Shown: positions 55,015 through 64,000 of the stretch, piece after piece
How the letters are laid out: every line of letters begins with the position of its first letter
Position numbering within the stretch: the first letter of the stretch is position 1
NCBI RefSeq assembly: GCF_900101095.1
Contig: NZ_FNFM01000004.1
Span: 186,001 to 250,000, forward strand
Origin: Actinopolyspora mzabensis
Lineage (GTDB): Bacteria; Actinomycetota; Actinomycetes; Mycobacteriales; Pseudonocardiaceae
DNA: 64,000 nt
Direction: 5' to 3'
Program-made: the position numbers and the translations under genes
Notes under the pieces: model-generated
Databases searched by the model: none
Told to the model about the DNA's origin: nothing
Seen by the model: the letters and a program-made list of their open reading frames with translations, nothing else

Positions 55015-56001
55015 TCACCGCTCCCGGAAGGCCCGCAGGATCCGCTCGGCCGCCATCCCCGCGGTCACCTCGCCGTCGCGTACCCGTTGTTCGATTTCCT
55101 CGCGGGTCCGCTTCACCCCGGTATCGGCGAGGAGTTCGCTCATCAGTTGGTCCCGAACCAGCTCCCAGGTCCACTCCAACCGCTGTTCGCTGCGCTTCTC
55201 CGCCAGCTCACCGGCCTCGGACAGTGCGGCGTGGTGCTCCAGCACCTGTTGCCAGAGCTGGTCCAGCCCGGTCCCGTCGAGTCCGCTGCAGGTGGTGATC
55301 CGCGGATTCCACGAGTTGTTCGGCGGGGTCAGCAGCCGCAGCGCCCCCCGCAGTTCGCGGGCGGACTGTCTGGCCTCGTCCTCGTGCGGTCCGTCGGCCT
55401 TGTTCACGGCCACGATATCGGCCAGTTCCAGTACGCCACGCTTGATGCCCTGTAGTTGGTCACCGGTTCGCGCGATGGTCAGCAGCAGAAAGCAGTCCAC
55501 CATCCCCGCCACGGTCACCTCGGACTGTCCGACCCCGACGGTCTCCACCAGGACCACGTCGAAGCCGGCGGCCTCCATGAGCACGATGGTCTCCCTGGTG
55601 GCCCTGGCGACACCCCCGAGCGTTCCGGCGCTGGGGGAGGGACGCACGAATGCGGCGGGATCGGCCGCCAGCGCACCCATCCTGGTCTTGTCGCCCAGGA
55701 TGCTTCCGCCGCTGCGGTTCGAGGAGGGGTCCACTGCCAGTACCGCCACCCGGTGTCCCTCACCGGTGAGTTTGGTTCCCAGCGATTCGATGAAGGTGGA
55801 CTTCCCGACGCCCGGCACGCCGGTGACCCCGATGCGACGCGCGCCTCCTGAATGGGGCAGCAACTCGGCCAGCAGTCGTTGGGCCTTGTCCCGATGATCC
55901 GAACGGGTCGACTCGACCAGGGTGATCGCCCGCGCCAGCGTGGTGCGGGAGCCTGCCAGTACGCCCTCGGCGAGTTTGTCCACGTCGATGGTTCGCGGCA
56001 T
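55015..56001 (-). CDS. meaB: methylmalonyl-CoA mutase-associated GTPase MeaB
   Basis: G3E GTPase that loads and protects the B12 cofactor of methylmalonyl-CoA mutase. The 328-residue protein has GVTGVPGVGKST (P-loop, K67), DPSSNRSGGSILGDKTRM, ETVGVGQSE (switch II) and NKADG (G4). C-terminal helical dimerisation arm about 260-328. It starts nine bases after the mutB stop, completing the mutA-mutB-meaB order. Confidence 0.95.
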   Translation of the reverse strand: MPRTIDVDKLAEGVLAGSRTTLARAITLVESTRSDHRDKAQRLLAELLPHSGGARRIGVTGVPGVGKSTFIESLGTKLTGEGHRVAVLAVDPSSNRSGGSILGDKTRMGALAADPAAFVRPSPSAGTLGGVARATRETIVLMEAAGFDVVLVETVGVGQSEVTVAGMVDCFLLLTIARTGDQLQGIKRGVLELADIVAVNKADGPHEDEARQSARELRGALRLLTPPNNSWNPRITTCSGLDGTGLDQLWQQVLEHHAALSEAGELAEKRSEQRLEWTWELVRDQLMSELLADTGVKRTREEIEQRVRDGEVTAGMAAERILRAFRER

Positions 56002-56010
56002 GATCCGCTC

Positions 56011-58238
<2,228 letters not shown>

Positions 58239-58242
<4 letters not shown>

Positions 58243-60161
58243 GGTGTCGCCTTCGCTACGGCCGGGGTCGACGCGCCCCAGCGCTGGTGGATGTCGTTCA
58301 GTACTGCCGGTGCGTCGCCGCCCGCGTGCACGAATCCGTCCACGCTCGCCGCGGCCGAACCGCGGGACTTGCCCGCGAGTAGTACCAGTTCCGCGCCCGC
58401 CGCCCGGAGCGCCAGCGCGGTCTCCTCGGCACGCTCGTCGTAGAGCCGGTCCGTCGAGCACAGGCAAACCAACGGTGTTCCAGCCCGTTCGAACGCGGCT
58501 ACCACCGCCGCCGAGTCCTCGGTCTCGCCCGCCTCGATCGTTTCCACACCGCCTGCCGCGAGCAGGTTCCGCACGAAGGAGGCACGTGCGGTGTAGGAAG
58601 CCAACGGCCCCAGCGTCGCCAGGAACACCCGCGGTCGTCCCCTCGACTGTTCGGCCGCTCGATCGGCCTCGTCCCGCAGCCGTTCGTACTCCTCGGCGTA
58701 GCGATGTCGGGGCAACCCGCCGGTCTCCGGATCCGCAGGACGGGGCTCGCGCACGATTGGCTGTTCGTGCGGATCGGGGAATTCGCTGACTCCGGTTATC
58801 GGGTCGGTCCGGCAGGCGATGGCCCGTTCACGTTCCCGCCACGTCTCGGCCAGTCGATCGGAGACCAGACCGGAGTCCAGTGCGGCGGTCAACCCTCCCT
58901 CGGCCTCGATACGCCGGAACCAGCTCCAGCCCGCCCCGGCGAGTTCGTCAGTCAGCGACTCCACGTAGTACGAACCACCAGCCGGGTCGATCACCTGTCC
59001 CAGGTGCGCCTCGTGCAGCAGCAGTGCCTGGACGTTGCGGGCCATCCGGCGGGAGAACGCATCCGGTAGTCCGAGCGCGGCGTCGAACGGCTGGACCGTG
59101 ATCGCCTCCGCACCGCCCGTTGCCGCGGCGAACGCGGCGATGGTCGAACGCAGCATGTTCACCCAGGGATCTCGCCGGGTGAGCATTGCCGAGGAAGTCA
59201 CGGCGTGCTGGTGCTGCCCCCGGGAACGAGGGGTGACTCCGCAGGCCCGCAGCACCCGTTCCCACATCCGCCGCGCCGCGCGGAGCTTGGCCATGGTGCT
59301 GAACTGGTCCACGGTGGCGGCGAACCGGAACTCCAGCAGCCCGGCCGCGGTGTCGAGATCCAAATCGGTCTCGGACAGCGAGCGCAGGTACTCCACCCCC
59401 GCGGCCAGGGCGCAGCCCAGTTCCTCGGCATCCGAACCACCCGCGTCGTGATAGGGCAGCCCGTCCACGCTGAGCACCCCCATACCGGGGCAGGTGTGCG
59501 CCCAGCGCCGTGCCAACTCGATCGCCGGAGCCGTCTCGTGCGGCCGCCCGGTTCGTGCCCGCAGCCCCAGGGGGTCGGCGCCGAGATTGCCGCGCAGCGA
59601 CTCGTACGGCACGTTCGATCGTTCGGCCGAGCGCAGCAGCTCGTCCGCCGCCGCCTCGTAGTGCTCGCCCGCTCGCAACACCACACCGGCCATGTTCAAC
59701 CGCACCCCGTGCAGCGCGTCGCCGAGTTCCTCCACCGCGATGCCGCCCGCACCCACCCGCAGCCACACCGAGCGCGCCCCGCCCACCAAGTCGGCGAGGA
59801 CCTCGCGGTTGGTGGTGGTCACGTCGGGATCGTCGTGGTACTGGCGTATGTCCCACCCGTTCTCGACGCCGCCCGCGGTCAGACTGCTCCTGGTGAAAGG
59901 TGCGGAGCCGGGGACACCCGTTCGCGAATGTCCGGTGCGGGCGGTGTAGAGCGGGTGAACGTCGAAACCGTCGTGCAGCTGGGTGTCCAGTACTTCCTCC
60001 GGCGCCTCAGGGGCGGGCGCCTCCTGCTGCAACAGACCGGACCTGCGCAGTACCTGTTCGACCTGTTCCTGCCACTGGCGGTGGGTGGGCAGTTCGAAGC
60101 CCGCCATCAGGTCCCGCCGGTCTCCGTGTTCGCTCGCCGCTGAGCGTTCCGACGCCGTCAT
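58239..60161 (-). CDS. mutA: methylmalonyl-CoA mutase, small subunit
   Basis: Structural partner of MutB, 640 residues. It has the barrel-type N-terminal part ([43 protein letters not shown]) and [30 protein letters not shown]. The C-terminal domain resembles the B12 domain but lacks the DxHxxG motif, as normal for the small subunit. Order mutA-mutB-meaB, coupled by a four-base overlap, is the usual actinobacterial operon for propionate and methylmalonate metabolism. Confidence 0.95.
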
Positions 60162-60257
60162 GGGAGCCGATGGTATTCCGGTGGTCCACTGATCGAGACA
60201 TACGCGCGGTGTGATGCGTGTCCCAAAATTGTTAGTCGGCGTTAACCGAGTGCGGGC

Positions 60258-61463
60258 TCACTGCCCGAACAGCTTCTCCAACTCGGTGACCATTTCGGTG
60301 AACGGCGGCAGCGCCAGGAACTCCCGAGCGATCGCCCTGGCCCGGTGTCGATGGGCGGAGTCGGCGAGCACGGTTCCCACCGTCGTGCGTAGCGAATCGT
60401 GCGAGACGTTCTCCAGATCGAGCCGTTTCCCCGCGCCGAGCTGTTCCACCCGGTCGGCGTTGGCGGGCTGTTCGGCGAAGGTCGGCAGCACGACCATCGG
60501 TACTCCGCTGCTGAGTGCTTCCCGAATCCCGCCGAACCCGCCGTGGGTGATGAACGCGTCGCAGGTGGGCAGCAACAGCTGTTGCTGGACGAAGGAGGTC
60601 AGGTACACGTTGTCCGGACGCGTCCCCTGCCAGTCCTCCGGGTTAACTCCCGTGCCCAGTGCGACCACCCCGGTCACCCGCAGATCGCCGAGGGCCTCGA
60701 CGATCGTGTCCAGCAGTCCCCTGGTTCCGGCGTCGTGCAGCGCCGCCGCGTTGGAGCCCAGCGTGGCCAGCACCAGCGGGCGGTCGCCCGGGAGCTCCGC
60801 GATCGCGGGATCGAGTCGCTGCTCCGCCGCGCGCGGTGCCCGGTAGTGAACCGCCGATTCCAGCCGCAGGTGCTCCGGGTAGAAACTCTCGGGGACCATA
60901 CTGAGCCTGCGATACCGGAACGGATGCAGCGGATCGGTGACGTCGGGCAGGCCGAGCCGCTCGCGTTGCTCGTTGATCCTGGTCAGCAGATCCTCGTGGC
61001 CGTGCGGTCCCAGCGGTCCGGTGTCCAGCACCGCGTGCGGGACGTCGAGGTATTCGGCCGCGTAGTAGGCCGGGTAGTCGGCCGCCTCGCGTACCAGCAG
61101 GTCCGGTCCGAACGAACGCAGCGCCTCGATCGACTCCTCTGCGGTGTCGCCCGCGATCGCCCCGGCGAAGACGCGTGTGAAGTAGTCGGGCTCGGCACGG
61201 ATCGTGCGGCGACCGAGATCCGCCATCACGGAGGGGTCGATGCCGAGACGTTCGACGGTCTCCGGCCGTTGGAAGATCTCCCGGGGCCCCAGCGCGTTCG
61301 GAAGCACCAGCGGGGTGAGTCCGAAGGCACGTACCTCCTCGGTGAGCTCCGGCGAGGTCAACACCCCGACCTCGTGCCCGGCCTCGGCCGCGAGTCCCGC
61401 GAGGGGCAACAAGGCGGGTACGAGGTGGGAGTAGACCGGTTGACTGCTGAACGCGATGCGCAC
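60258..61463 (-). CDS. GT1 glycosyltransferase, macrolide-type
   Basis: A 401-residue nucleotide-sugar-dependent transferase acting on small aromatic or polyketide acceptors. N-terminal VRIAFSSQPVYSHLVPALLPLAGLAAEAGHEVGVLTS and C-terminal donor-binding block QQQLLLPTCDAFITHGGFGGIREALSSGVPMVVLPTFAEQPANADRVEQLGAG match the MGT/EryCIII-like family. GTG 61463 has AGGAG at six bases. It is not within a recognisable biosynthetic cluster; MGT-type proteins also inactivate macrolides, so a detoxification role is possible. Confidence 0.88.
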   Translation of the reverse strand: MRIAFSSQPVYSHLVPALLPLAGLAAEAGHEVGVLTSPELTEEVRAFGLTPLVLPNALGPREIFQRPETVERLGIDPSVMADLGRRTIRAEPDYFTRVFAGAIAGDTAEESIEALRSFGPDLLVREAADYPAYYAAEYLDVPHAVLDTGPLGPHGHEDLLTRINEQRERLGLPDVTDPLHPFRYRRLSMVPESFYPEHLRLESAVHYRAPRAAEQRLDPAIAELPGDRPLVLATLGSNAAALHDAGTRGLLDTIVEALGDLRVTGVVALGTGVNPEDWQGTRPDNVYLTSFVQQQLLLPTCDAFITHGGFGGIREALSSGVPMVVLPTFAEQPANADRVEQLGAGKRLDLENVSHDSLRTTVGTVLADSAHRHRARAIAREFLALPPFTEMVTELEKLFGQ

Positions 61464-61616
61464 GCTTGCTCCTGAAACTGCCGGTGAGGAGTTCTCGGTC
61501 CCCGACATTATGAATCACGGTTGCCGAACTCGTGCTGCCACGGTCGCGGTGCGGTATGCGGGTGCGGCAGCTCCTCGAAACGGGCGACCGAGCTCATCCT
61601 CCGGTGCGGGAACGTG

Positions 61617-61647
61617 TCGATGCCCGGGGCGGGGCCCCGGGCATCGA
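61617..61647 (-). terminator. terminator of LPMO gene
   Basis: TCGATGCCCGGGGC (61617-61630) and GCCCCGGGCATCGA (61634-61647) pair perfectly over 14 bases with a GGG loop, 36 bases after the LPMO stop on the minus strand. Confidence 0.75.
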
Positions 61648-61682
61648 GTGTGCGACGAACCGGATCACCAACAGTCGTCCCG

Positions 61683-62363
61683 TCAGTTCCCGTTGAACTT
61701 CACGTCGCTGCAGAAGTAGTAGGACTGATCCATGTGCGAGGCCTGCCAGACCGTGTAGACGATGTGGCGGCCGGTGCGGTCACCCGCGTCGATGTTGTCG
61801 ATCGTCGTGGTCGTCGCCGGCGGGCGTGAACCGGTCTCGGTAACCAGTTCGAGATTGTCCCAACCGAGTCGCTGGGTCGTGGGATCGAAGCCCTGCTTGG
61901 TGATGTAGACCTTGTAGTAGTCCGCACCGTGCTGGGCCTGATCGGTGACGGTCACCGAGAACTGGTTGTCCTTGGTGACGGTCTTCCACGGGCCCGGCTC
62001 GTCGAGCGCGGCGTAGCGGTCCCTACCCGCGCTGCACAGCTGGCCGTCCGGGATGGCGGACTCGTGATTGCCGTTGACGCCGTTGACGTACAGGCCGTTC
62101 CAGTTCCACATCGCGTTCGGGTTGGCCTGCCACGCCTGCCAACACATCGGGTCCTCTTCTTCCATCGCGGGGGACTGGAAGTTGTCGGCCCAACGGTCCC
62201 AGCAGCCGTAGTTGCGGGTGGGTGGGTTGGTCGCGGACCCGTGGGCGCTGGCCTCTTCCGGCTGGCCCATCTGCATTCCGGCGAACATCGCGGTGGCGGC
62301 GGCGGACAGGGCCACCACTCGCGTCAGTACGCCGGTGCGTCGACGAACGGAACGCTTGGACAT
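61683..62363 (-). CDS. lytic polysaccharide monooxygenase, AA10 family
   Basis: Secreted copper enzyme cleaving crystalline cellulose or chitin. The 226-residue protein has a signal peptide (1-40, ending EEASA) so that H41 is the mature N-terminus of the copper histidine brace; the second ligand is H145 in DQAQHGADYYKVYITKQGF. HGSATNPPTRNYGCWDRW and YYFCSDVKFNGN at the end are typical. It has no separate binding module. ATG 62363 follows AGGAG. A perfect CelR/CebR box in its promoter points to cellulose use. Confidence 0.94.
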   Translation of the reverse strand: MSKRSVRRRTGVLTRVVALSAAATAMFAGMQMGQPEEASAHGSATNPPTRNYGCWDRWADNFQSPAMEEEDPMCWQAWQANPNAMWNWNGLYVNGVNGNHESAIPDGQLCSAGRDRYAALDEPGPWKTVTKDNQFSVTVTDQAQHGADYYKVYITKQGFDPTTQRLGWDNLELVTETGSRPPATTTTIDNIDAGDRTGRHIVYTVWQASHMDQSYYFCSDVKFNGN

Positions 62364-62393
62364 TTCGTCTCCTAGAGAGAGGAACATGGTGCA

Positions 62394-62407
62394 TGGGAGC
62401 GCTCCCA
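62394..62407. promoter_or_regulatory. CelR/CebR operator
   Basis: TGGGAGCGCTCCCA, a perfect 14-base palindrome identical to the box bound by the LacI-family regulators CelR of Thermobifida and CebR of Streptomyces. It lies 31 bases before the LPMO ATG and just past the predicted start of transcription, where a repressor would block elongation. Cellobiose would relieve it, by analogy. Confidence 0.85.
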
Positions 62408-62412
62408 AAAAA

Positions 62413-62441
62413 ACTCTAGCGAGTGCGCCGGAAGTTGTGAA
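62413..62441 (-). promoter_or_regulatory. LPMO promoter
   Basis: Minus strand -35 TTCACA (62441-62436) and -10 TAGAGT (62418-62413), 17-base spacer. The expected start falls near 62405, inside the operator. Confidence 0.65.
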
Positions 62442-62800
62442 CCCTCTCACAGTAGGCATTGTCTTCCTTGAGGTCGCATGGGGAATGAGCCCTCCTCCGT
62501 GAGGTTCCGTCGCCCATCGCTTCTCGGCCGAGCAGGGGGAGGTGCTTCTCGGAGAGTCGGCTCCGTAGGCCTTGGCACTTGCCGCCACAGGGGAGAGTCG
62601 GAGCGAGACCACGCTCTTGCGCTCGTCGACACGAGGTGATCCGGCCTTCTGCTGGCGAGCTCGCCCCCAGTTTCCGGCTCAGAGCACTGCGCGCGATCTC
62701 GGGGGTGCTGCTCGGGCCGGCAAGGTCAATGACATGTCTGGCCCATTCGGAGTAGTGGGTATCCCTGGATTCGTCGAAAACCGGCTAGTCGGCTTTTGTG

Positions 62801-62830
62801 TTTACAAACCGCACAGGTGGTTTGTATATT
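62801..62830 (+). promoter_or_regulatory. response regulator promoter with overlapping inverted repeat
   Basis: -35 TTTACA (62801-62806), -10 TATATT (62825-62830), spacer 18. An inverted repeat TACAAACC-8-GGTTTGTA (62803-62826) fills the whole spacer and touches both boxes. That is a textbook repressor or autoregulator site. Confidence 0.6.
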
Positions 62831-62914
62831 GAGGTCGTTCTGGCATGCGGGGCTCGGGCATGCGGAGTCCTCGTGGCGCTGATGGACTCAGGGCAACGAA
62901 ACTGGGAGCTGGCG

Positions 62915-63610
62915 ATGCATCTTCTTGTGGTGGAGGACGAGAAGGACGTAGCCGTGGCCTTAACCAACGGTCTTCGACGACACGGTCACGCGGCTGTGGC
63001 GGTCAACACGGGCAATCACGCGCTGGATGCCTACCACGGCGTGGATCTCGTGTTGCTCGATCTGGACTTGCAGGACATGGACGGACTGGAGGTGTGCCGT
63101 AATATCCGAATGGCCTGCAATATTCCGATCATCGCGTTTACCGAGCGAAGTACGGAGTCGGAGAAGGTCATGGTGCTGCAGGCAGGTTCGGACGACTGCT
63201 TGGGCAAACCGTACGGGTTCCGGGAGCTGATGGCCCGCATCGATGCCGTTATGCGACGAGTGCGTTCGCGGTCGGGCAAACCATTCGTGGTCAGCGGTCC
63301 GCTGGAGATCGATCTCGCCACTAGGGAAGTTCGACTCAACAAAGAGCTTATCGAGCTGACCCGCAAGGAATTCGACCTGTTGTACTATCTGGCAAGTCGG
63401 CCCAGCGCCGTGATCTCGCGGCAGCAGCTGATGGCCGAGATATGGGGGGACCCGATTGTCGAATCGGCGGGGACGAGGATCAGTCGCACCATCGACACGC
63501 ACGTGAGTACCCTCCGAGGCAAGCTGGGATCCAACGATTGGATCCGCACCGTGCGCGGAGTTGGCTTCCGCTTCGATACGAAACAGGCGCCGCAACCCGA
63601 AGTGGTGTGA
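62915..63610 (+). CDS. OmpR/PhoB-type response regulator
   Basis: A 231-residue two-component regulator. The receiver has the acidic set E7-D8, phosphoacceptor D49 (DLVLLDLDLQDMDG) and the lysine of GKPYGFRELMARID. The winged helix (about 135-225) has VRLNKELIELTRKEFDLLYYLASRPSAVISRQQLMAEIWG and RTIDTHVSTLRGKLG. No sensor kinase follows, so it is an orphan in this window. ATG 62915 follows GGGAG. Its promoter overlaps an inverted repeat it may bind itself. Confidence 0.92.
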   Translation: MHLLVVEDEKDVAVALTNGLRRHGHAAVAVNTGNHALDAYHGVDLVLLDLDLQDMDGLEVCRNIRMACNIPIIAFTERSTESEKVMVLQAGSDDCLGKPYGFRELMARIDAVMRRVRSRSGKPFVVSGPLEIDLATREVRLNKELIELTRKEFDLLYYLASRPSAVISRQQLMAEIWGDPIVESAGTRISRTIDTHVSTLRGKLGSNDWIRTVRGVGFRFDTKQAPQPEVV

Positions 63611-63868
63611 GTGATTCGAGGTGGAAGGTGACGCACCAACACCGCCCCATCGTTGGCGGGCGGACGAATGCTCCAGCTGCCGTAGGTACTGGTGATCTCA
63701 TGGGGGTAGGGGCTCAGCTGGATCCGTTCCTCGTCGCGGTCGAGGCGATGCCGGTTATCCGCAGCTGTTCGGTACGTGTGTCCACGTTGAACCGGTGGTC
63801 CCGATCCGTGCGGAGTGGGTCAAGCGCAATCTTCGTATACCCTCCGCGACCCCCGGTTCGGTGAGCTG
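63611..63868. other. gene-like but frame-broken stretch
   Basis: 258 bases that do not contain a clean gene. In frame with 63628 a reading MGVGAQLDPFLVAVEAMPVI is plausible up to about 63760; in another frame a stretch GYPQLFGTCVHVEPVVPIRA runs to a stop at 63867-63869 that overlaps the next ATG. Together this looks like one short gene split by a frameshift, either real decay or a sequence error. Confidence is low. Confidence 0.35.
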
Positions 63869-64000
63869 ATGGTTGGGGCGTGGACGGGTGTGGCAAGGGA
63901 GAAGAAGAAATCTCGTGTGCTTCCGACGGGCGAGCTGATTGGCCGGCTGCCGCCGCTACGTGTGGTTGACACGGATTTGTTCGTCTCCCCCGGCGGAACC
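63869..64000 (+). CDS. start of a gene cut by the window edge
   Basis: Forty-four codons from ATG 63869 to the right edge: MVGAWTGVAREKKKSRVLP, TGELIGRLPPLRVVDTDLFV, SPGGT. The ATG overlaps a stop codon (TGATG) of the preceding broken frame, suggesting coupling. GTG 63889 is an alternative start but is preceded by less purine. I do not recognise the family. Confidence 0.4.
   Translation, partial: MVGAWTGVAREKKKSRVLPTGELIGRLPPLRVVDTDLFVSPGGT

Larger units (their letters stand above)
62364..62914. other. divergent control region LPMO / response regulator
   Basis: 551 bases. The left side carries the LPMO promoter and CelR box (62394-62441). The right side carries the response regulator promoter with an overlapping inverted repeat (62801-62830). 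The central 300 bases contain no recognisable gene. Confidence 0.6.

Noticed and set aside
62736-62762. SigF promoter before the response regulator
   Set aside because: GTCT-N17-GGGTAT deviates at the -35 position and a better sigma-70-like promoter is closer to the gene.

Overview
The window is 64 kb of high-GC actinobacterial chromosome. Gene starts are often GTG or TTG with purine-rich ribosome sites. It carries an actinobacterial SigF/RsbW stress module, a glycine-riboswitch gcvT-glyA operon, a VKOR/DsbA disulfide pair, a RAE-controlled rifamycin monooxygenase, and methylmalonyl-CoA mutase with MeaB. Gene content and protein style suggest a member of the Pseudonocardiales (Actinopolyspora/Saccharopolyspora type); that placement is inference from recalled families, not from a search. 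I saw no rRNA, tRNA, CRISPR array, insertion sequence or prophage. It reads as an ordinary chromosomal segment.

Layout. 0-8.8 kb: a cobalamin/iron-type ABC importer (permease and lipoprotein), a HelD-type RNA polymerase ATPase, a FadR-like regulator, a large ATPase-LuxR regulator and a VanZ-like protein. 8.9-15.3 kb: pyruvate kinase, TesB thioesterase, an Lrp regulator divergent from a LysE exporter, a PBP4-type carboxypeptidase and a DedA protein. 15.4-19.4 kb: bioB and glyA-gcvT behind a tandem glycine riboswitch. 19.5-24.1 kb: a TetR repressor divergent from an acyl-CoA ligase/FabG/acyl-CoA dehydrogenase operon, with a clear operator on the operon promoter. 24.2-27.4 kb: a 53-residue basic protein, the Tm-1-like/PEP-hydrolase-like pair and an SRPBCC protein. 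27.5-32.8 kb: a sugar-nucleotide and glycosyltransferase group (epimerase, GT-C, GT2, GtrA, and a UDP-sulfoquinovose synthase-like enzyme). 33-38.5 kb: DUF6069-like protein, a T-rich gap, an M23 peptidase, sigF-rsbW with a SigF-type promoter, and VKOR/DsbA. 38.8-46.6 kb: a GntR regulator, a PucR-type regulator, then lpdA-pdhA-pdhB-pdhC. 46.7-53.4 kb: EI24 and M50 membrane proteins, a DUF574 methyltransferase, a PAS-GGDEF-EAL protein with both c-di-GMP motifs degenerate, and a GT39 protein. 53.4-64 kb: rifamycin monooxygenase, meaB-mutB-mutA, a macrolide-type glycosyltransferase, a lytic polysaccharide monooxygenase under a CelR/CebR box, and an orphan response regulator followed by a truncated gene at the edge.

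Control signals are unusually readable here: perfect hairpin terminators close most convergent pairs, and several promoters overlap palindromic operators. The most interesting points are the sulfoquinovose-type enzyme beside GT-C/GT2/GtrA genes, the RAE in front of rox, the CelR box at the LPMO, and a 16-base element shared by the luxR-type and dsbA-type genes. I did not find a system I could call clearly undescribed.
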